Positions 18,730 through 27,602 of a DNA stretch of 64,000 nucleotides are shown in pieces. Position numbers and translations under genes: made by a program. The notes under the pieces were generated by a model. That model ran no database searches and had not been told where the DNA came from. It saw nothing but the letters and a program-made list of their open reading frames with translations. The stretch lies in NCBI RefSeq assembly GCF_019263805.1, contig NZ_CP079195.1:2653001-2717000 (forward strand). Direction: 5' to 3'. How positions within the stretch are numbered: the stretch's first letter is position 1; every line of letters starts with the position of its first letter. This stretch comes from Polaribacter sp. NJDZ03. Its GTDB lineage: Bacteria > Bacteroidota > Bacteroidia > Flavobacteriales > Flavobacteriaceae.

Positions 18730-19656
18730 CTATTCGTATTTTAATTTCAGTGCTTTTCTTTTGTCTTGATCCGATACTTTTTTTTGTTTCCAATAAGGCT
18801 CTGTGCTGCTTGCTTTTAGTTTTGCAGTTGTTAATAACCCTGTTCCATTATCTTCTGTCCAATTCAAAATTTTGTATGGAAAGTTTTTTTCTACTCCAAT
18901 GGTAAGTGTTCTATTAATACTTAGATACTTTATTTTATAGTTGAGTGTTTTTTCTGATGTTGTTTTGCTAATTTTTGCTTTCTCTACATCCATTTTTTTG
19001 TAGTTAAAACGGCTGTAAATAGTAGAAGGAATTAAATTGATTTCTCCTTCTGGTAATTGCCCTTTTGCAATACGAATTTTAGTAAATAATGCTTCTTCTA
19101 AATAAGTAGCATTAATTGTTTTCTCTTCGTCTCCATCAGCTTCAAAATAAGAAAATTGTTTAAAATTATAGGTGTCATCAGCAAGGTTTAACTGCGTAAA
19201 AGTATGTCCGCACCATTCTTGAATACTGGTTGAAGATTTTAAGGTAAAAGGATATTTTTTAGTGTTAATAGGTGTAAAAGTAGAAGTGATAATAGCATAA
19301 TCGTAAATGCCTGTATTAAATTTACGAACATGATTTAGTTTCATGACAGAAACAGCGTTGGTTCCTGCTTTTTGCGGATTGTCTAATTTTACTTGCTTGC
19401 TAATAGAAAATGGTTCTGTAACAAAAACCAAAACAACTTCTCCGTCTCGTATTTCGCCATATCTAGCCTGTTTTAAAGTATAACTACTCAACTCAGCTTT
19501 CCCAGAATACCAATACTTATTAAATTGATTATTTTTAGAAATAGGGTTGGTCTCTTTTTTTATAGTTGCTTGAGATGTTTTATTTGTTTGTCCGGATTGG
19601 CAACCTATAAAAGAAAAAAGGACTAAGTAAAAAAGGGCAGATCTAGTATTCATCAT
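18730..19656 (-). CDS. Conserved flavobacterial lipoprotein, function unknown
   Basis: 308 residues. A type II signal (MMNTRSALFYLVLFSFIGC) predicts lipidation at Cys 19. The mature part is beta-rich (WYSGKAELSSYTLKQARYG, GEVVLVFVTEPFSISKQVKL) with a conserved-looking EWCGHTFTQLN segment. Such proteins are sometimes mislabelled Maf; no Maf motif is present. The second Met could be the start. It lies 72 bases after mscL on the same strand and may be co-transcribed. Confidence 0.8.
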   Translation of the reverse strand: MMNTRSALFYLVLFSFIGCQSGQTNKTSQATIKKETNPISKNNQFNKYWYSGKAELSSYTLKQARYGEIRDGEVVLVFVTEPFSISKQVKLDNPQKAGTNAVSVMKLNHVRKFNTGIYDYAIITSTFTPINTKKYPFTLKSSTSIQEWCGHTFTQLNLADDTYNFKQFSYFEADGDEEKTINATYLEEALFTKIRIAKGQLPEGEINLIPSTIYSRFNYKKMDVEKAKISKTTSEKTLNYKIKYLSINRTLTIGVEKNFPYKILNWTEDNGTGLLTTAKLKASSTEPYWKQKKVSDQDKRKALKLKYE

Positions 19657-19728
19657 GTTTTGTAACTTATGTAGTTAATCATAAATTGGTCGAAAATTAT
19701 AGATAAATTTTACAAAACGTTTAATTAT

Positions 19729-20187
19729 TTACTTTTTATCACTTAAAAGCTTTTGCAAATAGTCATTTTGTTTTTCTAGAAGCTCGTTGGTTTTGTGCAT
19801 TAACTCAATATTTTTAGGAGTTACAACTGCTTTATTCTTTGGGTCGTCTGCTTTCTTTTTTATAGAATTCATCACTTTAACAACCAGAAAAACTGTAAAA
19901 GCAATAATTAAAAAATCGATACTAGCTTCAAATAATTTACCGTAACCAATAGCAATTTCATCAACAGTAATTTTTTCTTTAACGAGTATCGCTTCTCTTA
20001 GAATAATTTTTTTGTTTTCCCATTTTGTACCTTGAGTCATAAAAGATAGCGGAGGCATTAAAACTTCTTTTACCAATACGCTTATTACTTTGTTAAAAGC
20101 AGCGCCAATAATAACCCCAATAGCAATATCTATCATGTTACCTTTTACGGCAAACTCTTTAAAATCTTCAATTAATTTAAACTTCAT
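19729..20187 (-). CDS. mscL: Large-conductance mechanosensitive channel
   Basis: 152 residues. The N-terminal FKEFAVKGNMIDIAIGVIIG and first membrane helix (about 17-46) are the MscL signature; a second helix lies near 88-108 (DFLIIAFTVFLVVKVMNSI), then a charged cytoplasmic helix. The homopentamer opens on membrane tension to release solutes on osmotic downshock. It starts 11 bases after the LuxE-type gene, so the two are probably one transcript. The periplasmic loop is somewhat long for the family. Confidence 0.95.
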   Translation of the reverse strand: MKFKLIEDFKEFAVKGNMIDIAIGVIIGAAFNKVISVLVKEVLMPPLSFMTQGTKWENKKIILREAILVKEKITVDEIAIGYGKLFEASIDFLIIAFTVFLVVKVMNSIKKKADDPKNKAVVTPKNIELMHKTNELLEKQNDYLQKLLSDKK

Positions 20188-20198
20188 CTTTAATTTCT

Positions 20199-21173
20199 TT
20201 ATAACACCATTAAGTTACAACCTCTAATATCTGAATTATCGAAACGACCAATAATTTCGAAAGTACCGTTTTTATGTACTTTGCCTAAATCTTGCGTAGC
20301 AATAAAAGCACAAGAATTATAATTGGCTAAATCAATTACGTTAATTCCGCCTGTTTTTCCTACTTGTTGAATTGTTAAAGCATCTTCTGTGTCTCGGGTA
20401 AGAATCTTCATCCAAGGAGGTGTGTCAAAAACGCCGTTTCCGTTAGAATACCCCTGACTCAATAATTCTGTCATTCCGTATTCTGAGTGAATTTCAGTAA
20501 CCCCAAATCCGCTTTGTAAAAGCTGATGCAATTCATCTCTAATCAACTCTTTTCTTCGTCCTTTCATACCACCAGTTTCCATAATAATGGTATTTTTCAG
20601 GTTGAATTGTTGCATTTCTATCAAATCTAACAACGCAAAAGAAACACCAATTAAGAGCGTTTTTTGTCCTTTTTTATCTAATTCAACTAGTTTTTTTGCT
20701 AATTCTTGAATATTATCTAGATAAAATCCACTTTCTAAGTTGTTAGATTTCTGAATTAAATCATCAACCATATACACTAAAGAAGAGCCATTTCTTTCTA
20801 AATAATTTGGCAATAAAGCTAAAACAGCATACTCTTCTATATTGCCATAAAAATGAGCAAATCCTTTTAGGTAGCTTTCCTTGTAGAGGTTAATATCTGT
20901 TACAAAATGCTTGCTTGTAACACTACCTGTTGTACCAGAACTTGTAAAGGTTTCTTCAATTTCTTCTAAGGAAGAAAGTACTTTTTTGCTCTTGAAAAAC
21001 TGAATAGGTAAAAACGGAATTTCTTCAACCTTAGTAACGTCTGAAGGATGAATGTATAATAAATCGCAAAAAGACCTATATACTTTATTGTTTTTAAATT
21101 GATGTTTAAAAACAGCTAAAGCAACTTGCTTAAAATCTTCTTGGTTTTGGATGTTAAAAATATTGTTTTGCAT
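20199..21173 (-). CDS. LuxE/PaaK-type acyl-protein synthetase
   Basis: 324 residues of the ANL adenylating superfamily, LuxE branch. The phosphate-binding SSGTTGS, the METGGMKGRRKELI segment and HSEYGMTELLSQGYS (the YGMTE adenylate motif) are all present. LuxE-type proteins activate fatty acids as acyl-AMP or acyl-enzyme. No luxCD or luxAB genes are near, so bioluminescence is not implied; a surface lipid or polysaccharide modification role is more likely in Bacteroidota. It heads a mini-operon with mscL. Confidence 0.85.
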   Translation of the reverse strand: MQNNIFNIQNQEDFKQVALAVFKHQFKNNKVYRSFCDLLYIHPSDVTKVEEIPFLPIQFFKSKKVLSSLEEIEETFTSSGTTGSVTSKHFVTDINLYKESYLKGFAHFYGNIEEYAVLALLPNYLERNGSSLVYMVDDLIQKSNNLESGFYLDNIQELAKKLVELDKKGQKTLLIGVSFALLDLIEMQQFNLKNTIIMETGGMKGRRKELIRDELHQLLQSGFGVTEIHSEYGMTELLSQGYSNGNGVFDTPPWMKILTRDTEDALTIQQVGKTGGINVIDLANYNSCAFIATQDLGKVHKNGTFEIIGRFDNSDIRGCNLMVL

Positions 21174-21368
21174 AAATTCGAAAAAACGTCCACAACACTT
21201 TTGTTGTAGTTTCTTATAATTATCATTCCCTTGTTTGTGCTGAACTAGTTTCAGTAAAACGGAGATTTACATAAAGAATTCTCTTTAAAAAACTTTACAA
21301 TGCAAAAATAGAATTATTTAACGCAACCTTTTATAAGTTTTTGCATCTTATAATAAAAGAGCCAAATA

Positions 21369-22061
21369 ATGACGTTAAAAAGTATCATTTTAATTGTTTT
21401 TCTAGTTTCATTATCTTCTTGTGAAGAAAACGAAGTACTAATAGATTCAGATAATTTATTAATAGGAACTTGGTTCGATCCTGTTTACAATGGTGAAACG
21501 ACAACATTTAAAAGAGGAAACTCTTTGCCAAATGATGCCTACGGAATTTCATTTCATAAAAATGGTGGTTTTATAGAACGAACTTCTGGTTGGTGCGGTA
21601 CACCGCCTTTATCTTTTTTTAATATTGAAGGAACTTTTGAGTTAGAAAATACCCTTGTTAATATTTCTACAGAAAACTATCCAGCAAATTATGCGTGGAG
21701 AATTATTACACTCACAGAACATAAATTAGTGGTTAAAAGAGAACTAACAGCGCAAGAAATTGAACATAGAAGTTTAATGGATTTATTCAATGAAATTCAA
21801 GAATTGTCTAGCAGTGTTTCTTGCTCAGATACTGCAAATTGGTTGTTTACCGCTTACGGTGCAAAAGCTTGTGGAGGTTCGCAGGGATATATAGCTTATT
21901 CATCTGAAATAGATATAAATAATTTTTTAAATAAAATAGAAATATACACAGAAGCAGAAAAAACATTTAATGTTAAATGGGGCATAATTTCAGATTGTTC
22001 TATAGGAAGTGTTCCAGTTTCTGTTGAATGCGAAAATGGAATTCCAACCCTTAAATATTAA
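21369..22061 (+). CDS. Hypothetical lipoprotein
   Basis: 230 residues. The signal MTLKSIILIVFLVSLSSC gives a lipobox with lipidated Cys 18. The mature part starts with an acidic segment (EENEVLIDSD) and has a lipocalin-like ring (LLIGTWFDPV, GISFHKNGGFIERTSGWCG, LENTLVNISTENYP, HKLVVKREL). This suggests a small beta-barrel fold. It contains six cysteines besides the lipidated one. Function unknown. It is the first of a four-gene plus-strand group with a second lipoprotein, an ECF sigma factor and a barrel protein. Confidence 0.75.
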   Translation: MTLKSIILIVFLVSLSSCEENEVLIDSDNLLIGTWFDPVYNGETTTFKRGNSLPNDAYGISFHKNGGFIERTSGWCGTPPLSFFNIEGTFELENTLVNISTENYPANYAWRIITLTEHKLVVKRELTAQEIEHRSLMDLFNEIQELSSSVSCSDTANWLFTAYGAKACGGSQGYIAYSSEIDINNFLNKIEIYTEAEKTFNVKWGIISDCSIGSVPVSVECENGIPTLKY

Positions 22062-22077
22062 TTTAATAACAAAAACC

Positions 22078-22482
22078 ATGAAAAAAATCAGTTTACTTTT
22101 ATTAGGATTACTAATCTTTACTTCTTGTTTAGATCAAGATGATTCGCCAAATTTTGCCTATGAATTCTTAAAAATAGACGAAGCAATTACTCCAGAAAGT
22201 TTTACATTTGGAGAAACAGATACCATTACCATAAAATATTCTTTCCCCAACAGTTGTTATTCCTTTAATCAAATTTATTATGAGGCTAAAGATTCTACAA
22301 GAACAGTTGCAGTGAGAGCAACGGTTTTATTAGATAAAGAATGTACAGAAGAAATTGTGCAAGAAGAAAAGAAGTTTGTAGTTACCGTGTCTCAAACAGA
22401 AGACTATATTTTTAAGTTTTTTAAAGGAACTGATAGTGAGGGCGAAAATATTTTTGAGGAAGTAATAGTTCCTGTAAATTAG
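22078..22482 (+). CDS. Small hypothetical lipoprotein
   Basis: 134 residues from the ATG at 22078, chosen because it gives a clean type II signal (MKKISLLLLGLLIFTSC, lipidated Cys 17). The frame is open further upstream, into the previous gene. The mature part is beta-rich (GETDTITIKYSFPNSCYSFN, RTVAVRATVLLDKECTEEIV, KKFVVTVSQTEDYIFKFF) with an N-terminal DQDDSPNF tether. It resembles a single Ig-like surface domain. The stop lies 46 bases before the sigma factor ATG, or 4 bases before the extended sigma frame. Confidence 0.75.
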   Translation: MKKISLLLLGLLIFTSCLDQDDSPNFAYEFLKIDEAITPESFTFGETDTITIKYSFPNSCYSFNQIYYEAKDSTRTVAVRATVLLDKECTEEIVQEEKKFVVTVSQTEDYIFKFFKGTDSEGENIFEEVIVPVN

Positions 22483-22528
22483 TACCATCAAAATAGAAGA
22501 GCTCATACAAGAATGTTGTCAGCAAAAA

Positions 22529-23032
22529 ATGGCAGCGCAATCAACAGTTTATCAGCTTTATGCCGATAAGCTGTTTGCGGTTTGTTTAAAATACTCCAGT
22601 AATTATCAAGATGCAGAAGATAATTTACAAGATAGTTTTATGACTATTTTTGAGAAAATAAAACAATATAATCATAAAGGTTCTTTTGAAGGTTGGTTAA
22701 AACGTATAACTGTAAATACAGTTTTACAAAAATATAGAGTAAAGTCTCCTTTGCAAAATGTTAGTAATTTTTCTGATGAATTAGAAACAGAAGAAGAGTT
22801 TAATATAGAAGACACTGCTTTTAATGTGGATGTTTTGTTGAGCCTTATTCAGCAATTACCAGATCAATACAGATTGGTTTTTAATTTATATGTTTTAGAC
22901 GATTATGCTCATAAAGATATTGCAGAAATGTTAGGTATTTCTGTTGGAACATCAAAGTCAAACTTATCTAGAGCAAGAAAAATTTTGAAAGATCAATTAG
23001 AAATGCATCAAAAAACAACAGAAAACGATTAA
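22529..23032 (+). CDS. ECF-type RNA polymerase sigma factor
   Basis: 167 residues from the only ATG. Region 2 (VYQLYADKLFAVCLKYSSN, DAEDNLQDSFMTIFEKI, GSFEGWLKRITVNTVLQKYR) and region 4 (LPDQYRLVFNLYVLDDYAHK, IAEMLGISVGTSKSNLSRAR) are complete. The same frame is open upstream to 22483 and encodes IKIEELIQECCQQK, which looks like the usual start of this sigma subgroup. Translation may therefore begin at a non-standard codon such as ATC at 22487. The neighbour downstream is its likely membrane partner. Confidence 0.9.
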   Translation: MAAQSTVYQLYADKLFAVCLKYSSNYQDAEDNLQDSFMTIFEKIKQYNHKGSFEGWLKRITVNTVLQKYRVKSPLQNVSNFSDELETEEEFNIEDTAFNVDVLLSLIQQLPDQYRLVFNLYVLDDYAHKDIAEMLGISVGTSKSNLSRARKILKDQLEMHQKTTEND

Positions 23033-23035
23033 TTG

Positions 23036-24361
23036 ATGAAAAATAAGAATTTAGATAAATTGTTTCAAGATCAGCTTAAAAATTTGGAGGTAACTCCAGA
23101 TAAAAAAGTTTGGAGCAATATAGAATCTAAACTTAAAAAGAAGAAAAGGAAAGTAGTACCTTTTTGGTGGTTTGCAGGTGCAGCGGCAGCCATGTTGCTT
23201 TTAGGAATGGTGTTGTTTCCAGTCGATAAAAACAAAACAGATTTTATAAAAATTGATTCTAAAACTATTGTTACGGAAAGTACAGAAAACGAAGTTGAAA
23301 AAAATGATCAACCTAAAACAGATACACTTATTCAAAATATAAAAATTAAAGAAGAGATACTCGTTGCTGATAAGAAACTAATAGAAAATGATAAAAAGAG
23401 AATAGAAAAACCTGGTTTTCAAAAGAAGTTAGTACGTAAAGAAATAGCTACTAAAAAGATTTTATTAGCTAATAATACAAACAACGAAATATTAGATTCT
23501 GTTAACGATAAAACGATAACTATAAATAAGGAAGTTTTTTCTGAAGAAAAAAACAAAATAGTAGAGATTGTAACTCAGGAAAAAGAATTGCCTAAAAATA
23601 AAGTTGATTTAGATAAATTTATAATAGAAAAAGATAGTGTTTTTTCTATTAAAAATTTAAAAAATAAATGGTTTATTGCGCCTGTTTTTGCAATTTTAAA
23701 TTCAAATTCATTTTCAAATTCATCTCCTGTAAATAAAAACTTATCAAATTCTACAAAAGGAAAAAGCTCTTTTTCTTATGGTTTTCAAATAGGATACCAG
23801 ATTAATAAAAAATGGAGCATTCAATCTGGTGTACATTTGCAAGAAATGAGTTTTGTGAACAATCAGGTAACAGCTGTTTCTTCAATTTCAAAAAGTTCAT
23901 CTGCTATAGCATTTAATAGTGGTGCTTCTTTTTCTTTTAACAAAGCACCTACTCAAAGTTTAGATTATAGTAACAATACGGTTTTAGATAGAAGTAGTTT
24001 AACTGGAAATTTGAATCAAATATACGGTTATATAGAAATTCCACTAGAAGTGAAATATAATTTTTTAAGTGTTAAAAACTTTAATACACAGGTGGTTGCA
24101 GGGTTTAGTTCTTTATTTTTAAATAAAAATGAAGTTAATTTTAGTTCTCAATTTATTTCAAATTCTGGTACTGCTAATAATTTAAATAAGCTTAACTTTA
24201 GTGGTAACTTAGGTTTCGATTTTAATTATTTTTTAAATAATAATTGGTCTTTAAATTTAAACCCTATGTTTAAGGCTCAGTTAAATACCTTTAGTGAAGA
24301 TTCTAATGGTTTTTCCCCTTTTAATTTTGGTATCTACTCTGGTATCAAATATACATTTTAA
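23036..24361 (+). CDS. Single-TM protein with C-terminal outer-membrane-barrel-like domain (putative anti-sigma partner)
   Basis: 441 residues from the ATG at 23036. The basic N-terminus (NLDKLFQDQLKNLEVTPDKK, VWSNIESKLKKKKRK) precedes one membrane helix (about 42-60). A Lys/Glu-rich linker follows to about 195. The C-terminal part is barrel-like (FSYGFQIGYQINKKWSIQSG, YIEIPLEVKYNF, FNFGIYSGIKYTF). Starting three bases after the sigma factor, it occupies the usual anti-sigma position and has the common Bacteroidota pattern of cytoplasmic N-domain, TM and periplasmic region. A direct anti-sigma function is inference. Having an inner-membrane helix and a barrel-like domain in one chain is topologically odd. 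Confidence 0.8.
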   Translation: MKNKNLDKLFQDQLKNLEVTPDKKVWSNIESKLKKKKRKVVPFWWFAGAAAAMLLLGMVLFPVDKNKTDFIKIDSKTIVTESTENEVEKNDQPKTDTLIQNIKIKEEILVADKKLIENDKKRIEKPGFQKKLVRKEIATKKILLANNTNNEILDSVNDKTITINKEVFSEEKNKIVEIVTQEKELPKNKVDLDKFIIEKDSVFSIKNLKNKWFIAPVFAILNSNSFSNSSPVNKNLSNSTKGKSSFSYGFQIGYQINKKWSIQSGVHLQEMSFVNNQVTAVSSISKSSSAIAFNSGASFSFNKAPTQSLDYSNNTVLDRSSLTGNLNQIYGYIEIPLEVKYNFLSVKNFNTQVVAGFSSLFLNKNEVNFSSQFISNSGTANNLNKLNFSGNLGFDFNYFLNNNWSLNLNPMFKAQLNTFSEDSNGFSPFNFGIYSGIKYTF

Positions 24362-24415
24362 CGACATTTATTGTTGTTCCGTCGAAATGTAAGAAGTATT
24401 ACTTCTTCATTATAT

Positions 24416-24423
24416 TAAATTTG
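24416..24423 (+). promoter_or_regulatory. Candidate -7 box TAAATTTG
   Basis: An exact match to TAnnTTTG, 20 bases before the ATG at 24444. No -33 TTG at the right spacing was seen. Confidence 0.4.
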
Positions 24424-24443
24424 ACTTTTTAAATGAAAGCAAT

Positions 24444-24788
24444 ATGACATTTTTAGCAAACACATATAGAACATTAAGTGGTACCAGAGAAATTATAGTA
24501 TCATTAGAAGAAAAATCTACACAATGGGTTGTCTATAAGGATGAAAAACCTGCTTATTTTGTAGATTTTTATGATTTAGACAAAGAATCTAATGCTATGA
24601 TGAATAGCTTAGTATTGTGCACTAAAAGAACAATTTACGAAGTTTTAGAGATTATTAATAATAAGAACAATATTAACTTATCCGTACCTATAAAATCTAG
24701 ATTAGGTTTTAAAAAAATTATAAAATCTAGAAAAGTAGAATTAGACTTAGGGCCAATACCAGAAGAATGGTTGGCATACTCTTTGTAG
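24444..24788 (+). CDS. Conserved small cytoplasmic protein, function unknown
   Basis: 114 residues with no signal peptide or membrane segment. Alternating hydrophobic strands (REIIVSLEEKSTQWVVYKDE, PAYFVDFYDLDKESNAMMNS) and a Lys-rich C-terminal half (IKSRLGFKKIIKSRKVELDL) ending GPIPEEWLAYSL suggest a small alpha/beta domain. It has its own -7 box and a strong terminator, so it is probably monocistronic. I do not recognise the family. Confidence 0.7.
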   Translation: MTFLANTYRTLSGTREIIVSLEEKSTQWVVYKDEKPAYFVDFYDLDKESNAMMNSLVLCTKRTIYEVLEIINNKNNINLSVPIKSRLGFKKIIKSRKVELDLGPIPEEWLAYSL

Positions 24789-24853
24789 TATAATTTTATA
24801 TTAAAGTATTCTATTTTTATTTTTTGGGGATTAAATAAAAATAATTTATTTCT

Positions 24854-24896
24854 ACAACGCTAATTGTTTAATAATAAACAATTAGCGTTGTTTTTG
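24854..24896 (+). terminator. Intrinsic terminator with 17 bp perfect stem
   Basis: CAACGCTAATTGTTTA and TAAACAATTAGCGTTG flank a short ATAA loop, with TTTTTG after it. It ends the small gene at 24444 and insulates the aldehyde dehydrogenase. Confidence 0.92.
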
Positions 24897-24970
24897 TTTA
24901 ATATATGTAAGTCTAAAAATTATTCGTAAATTCGTTTTTAAGATATTAACAACAAAAACAGAACAGCAAA

Positions 24971-26512
24971 ATGACAGACTTTGGAATTCAAGAAGCTTTA
25001 CAAAAGCTAGGATTAAAAGCTATAAATAATGGAACTTCTACAGGATCTACTAATTTTTCTAATGGCGAATTGATAGAGAGTTATTCTCCTGTTGATGGAA
25101 AATTGATTGGAAAAGTAAAAGCAACTACAAAAGAAGATTACGAAAAAGTGATGGAAACAGCCGCTAAAGCTTTTTTATCTTTCAGAAATATGCCAGCTCC
25201 ACAAAGAGGAGAAATTGTACGTCAGTTTGGTAACAAATTAAGAGATTTAAAAGAACCTTTAGGCAAGTTGGTTTCTTATGAAATGGGAAAATCTTTGCAA
25301 GAAGGTTATGGAGAAGTACAAGAAATGATAGATATCTGTGATTTTGCTGTAGGTTTATCTCGCCAATTAAACGGACAAACAATTCCGTCTGAAAGACCAG
25401 GACATGTAATGAGAGAGCAATGGCACCCAATTGGTGTTGTTGGTATTATCTCTGCCTTTAACTTTCCGGTTGCTGTTTGGGCTTGGAACACTGCTTTAGC
25501 ATGGATTTGTGGTGATGTTTGTGTTTGGAAAGGTTCTGAAAAAGCACCTTTATGTACCGTTGCTTGTCAGAATATTATAGCCGATGTTTTAAAGAAAAAT
25601 AATTTACCAGAAGGAATCTCTTCTATTATTAATGGCGATTATAAAGTGGGAGAAATGATGACTACCGATACTCGTATTCCATTAATTTCTGCAACAGGTT
25701 CTACCAAAATGGGACGAATTGTTGGTGCAACTGTTGCACAACGTTTTGGTAAATCATTATTGGAATTAGGAGGTAATAATGCCATTATTATTACGCCTAC
25801 TGCAGATTTAAAAGTAGTGGTGCCTGGTGCTGTTTTTGGTGCTGTTGGTACTTGCGGACAACGTTGTACATCTACAAGAAGATTAATTATTCACGAATCT
25901 GTGTATGATAAAGTAAGAGATGCTATTGTTGGCGCTTATGGTCAAATTAAAATAGGAAACCCTTTAGATGAAAACAATCATGTTGGTCCGTTAATAGATC
26001 ATGATGCTGTAAATACGTATTTAGCTGCAATAGAAAAAGCAAAAGCAGAAGGTGGAAAAGTTTTAGTAGAAGGTGGTGTTTTAGAAGGTAAAGGATACGA
26101 ATCTGGATGCTATGTTAAACCAGCAATTATAGAAGCAGAAAATCATTTTGAAATTGTTCAGCATGAAACTTTTGCACCTATTTTATATTTGATGAAATAT
26201 TCTGGAGAAGTAGAAAACGCAATTGACAAACAAAATGGAGTTGCCCAAGGTTTATCATCAGCAATTATGACCAACGAACTAAAAGAGGCAGAGAAATTCT
26301 TGTCTTATGCAGGTTCAGATTGTGGAATTGCAAACGTAAACATAGGAACTTCTGGTGCAGAAATTGGTGGTGCTTTTGGTGGTGAAAAAGAAACTGGAGG
26401 AGGTAGAGAGTCGGGTTCTGATGCTTGGAAAGTATATATGCGTAGACAAACAAATACCATTAATTATTCTGATGAATTACCTTTGGCACAAGGAATAAAG
26501 TTTGATCTTTAA
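24971..26512 (+). CDS. ALDH7-type aldehyde dehydrogenase (probable L-aminoadipate-semialdehyde dehydrogenase)
   Basis: 513 residues, full ALDH length. Coenzyme-binding SAFNFPVAVWAW (161-172) and WKGSEKAP precede the catalytic Glu in LLELGGNN (E265) and catalytic Cys in GTCGQRCTSTRR (C299). The ending GGAFGGEKETGGGRESGSDA is typical of the ALDH7 (antiquitin) group. That group oxidises alpha-aminoadipic semialdehyde to aminoadipate in lysine breakdown, using NAD. No other lysine-degradation gene is adjacent, so the substrate is inferred from the family only. The gene ends just before a family B repeat. Confidence 0.92.
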   Translation: MTDFGIQEALQKLGLKAINNGTSTGSTNFSNGELIESYSPVDGKLIGKVKATTKEDYEKVMETAAKAFLSFRNMPAPQRGEIVRQFGNKLRDLKEPLGKLVSYEMGKSLQEGYGEVQEMIDICDFAVGLSRQLNGQTIPSERPGHVMREQWHPIGVVGIISAFNFPVAVWAWNTALAWICGDVCVWKGSEKAPLCTVACQNIIADVLKKNNLPEGISSIINGDYKVGEMMTTDTRIPLISATGSTKMGRIVGATVAQRFGKSLLELGGNNAIIITPTADLKVVVPGAVFGAVGTCGQRCTSTRRLIIHESVYDKVRDAIVGAYGQIKIGNPLDENNHVGPLIDHDAVNTYLAAIEKAKAEGGKVLVEGGVLEGKGYESGCYVKPAIIEAENHFEIVQHETFAPILYLMKYSGEVENAIDKQNGVAQGLSSAIMTNELKEAEKFLSYAGSDCGIANVNIGTSGAEIGGAFGGEKETGGGRESGSDAWKVYMRRQTNTINYSDELPLAQGIKFDL

Positions 26513-26539
26513 TTGTTTTTTAGAGTCTTAAATATATTT

Positions 26540-26676
26540 GAAGAGGCTGTATAAAAAGTGAGTTTTTTGTCAATTTGAATTTATTTCAGATTATTTTGAA
26601 GGTTGATTTTTAGTAAGTAGAGATACTGAAACAAGTTCAGCATGACAAGATTTAATCCTTTTTAGACAGCCTCTTT
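26540..26676. repeat. MITE-like repeat, family B, copy 1
   Basis: Terminal inverted repeats GAAGAGGCTGTATAAAAAG and CTTTTTAGACAGCCTCTT enclose about 100 bases containing TTGAATTTATTTCAG and GAGATACTGAAACAAGTTCA. The copy at 62458-62595 matches over nearly the whole length; 39827-39897 is a shortened copy. It lies 28 bases past the ALDH stop and would also form a long terminator-like hairpin. The rest of the gene-free stretch to 26827 shows nothing recognisable. Confidence 0.82.
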
Positions 26677-26827
26677 AGTTCTTTTACAGAAGCTTTTAAA
26701 AACTTGACTTTCTAAAATAAAACAGCTAACTTCGTTTAACTTCTGATAAAATGAATTAAAACTCACCTTATCATTATAGTTGTAAGCAATTTGAAAAACC
26801 ACTCGAACTAAAAGAAAATATTTAAAA

Positions 26828-27172
26828 TTGAAAGAAAAAAAAGAAAAAAATAAATGGCAATTTTCAATTTTAATTCTGTTAATTATTACTGGAATTTGTT
26901 TTGGCATTTGGAACAGTTTGGTTGAGAAAAATGAATTGAAGAATTCAAAAACAGTAATCGGAACTATTATTGAAATTGAAGAACGATTTCAGAGAGGAAT
27001 ATTTATAAAATATGAATTTAAAGTAAATGGAAAAAAATATACTGAAAATCAAAAATTAACTGTAAAAAAGGAAACTATAAAAAACGGAGATAAATTTGAA
27101 GTTAATTATTCAGAAAAAAAACCTGAACACAATGAACTTATTTTCGAGAAACGAATTGCTGAACATAAATGA
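26828..27172 (+). CDS. Small membrane-anchored protein (DUF3592-like)
   Basis: 114 residues from a TTG at 26828; there is no in-frame ATG before the membrane helix. The Lys/Glu-rich start (LKEKKEKNK) is followed by one helix (WQFSILILLIITGICFGIW). A soluble beta domain follows (TVIGTIIEIEERFQRGIFIK, YEFKVNGKKYTENQKLTVKK, GDKFEVNYSEKKPEHNEL), which resembles the DUF3592 fold. Function unknown. It overlaps the next gene by four bases (ATGA), so the two are coupled. Together with the repeat at 27603-27730 they look like a mobile block. Confidence 0.65.
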   Translation: MKEKKEKNKWQFSILILLIITGICFGIWNSLVEKNELKNSKTVIGTIIEIEERFQRGIFIKYEFKVNGKKYTENQKLTVKKETIKNGDKFEVNYSEKKPEHNELIFEKRIAEHK

Positions 27173-27594
27173 AAAAACTAATAATAATTACGATTATATC
27201 CTTGACTTTATTCTCTTGTCAACAAATGACTTCATTGCATTCTGACAAAACTCTGACCAAAAAAATAGAAACCAAATTTAAGTCGAAATCAGAAACAATC
27301 GACTTAACTAAACTCAACAGTTTTGAATGGAAAGAATTATTAATTCTTGGACCATATTCTATGATTGATAATGTCGAAAAAAAGCTGAATTTAGATTTAG
27401 AAAATATTAAAGTAAATGGAATTGAATATATCGACTCTGTAAACCTCCTTGTTTTTATAAAAGATGGAAAATCTATTAAAATTTCAGAAGTTTCGAGAGA
27501 AATTGGAGACTTTGTAGATTTAGGAAAGATTATTGAAAAAAGGAACGCAAAATTTATAAAAACAGAAAACGGAAAAAATAAATTAGCTGAATAA
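27169..27594 (+). CDS. Small hypothetical lipoprotein
   Basis: 141 residues. The type II signal MKKLIIITIISLTLFSC predicts lipidation at Cys 17. The mature part is rich in Lys, Ile and Glu (TKKIETKFKSKSETIDLTKL, GPYSMIDNVEKKLNLDLENI, SVNLLVFIKDGKSIKISEVS). Its ELLILGPYSMID region resembles small lipoproteins that turn up beside repeats in flavobacteria. The ATGA overlap couples it to the upstream membrane protein. Function unknown. Confidence 0.68.
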   Translation: MKKLIIITIISLTLFSCQQMTSLHSDKTLTKKIETKFKSKSETIDLTKLNSFEWKELLILGPYSMIDNVEKKLNLDLENIKVNGIEYIDSVNLLVFIKDGKSIKISEVSREIGDFVDLGKIIEKRNAKFIKTENGKNKLAE

Positions 27595-27602
27595 AAACTG
27601 CT

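Noticed and set aside
18730..19656. Septum formation inhibitor Maf
   Set aside because: Similar lipoproteins carry this label, but no Maf motif is present and the protein is a lipoprotein.
20199..21173. Bioluminescence gene luxE
   Set aside because: No luxABCD partners nearby; this branch of the family is common in non-luminous Bacteroidota.
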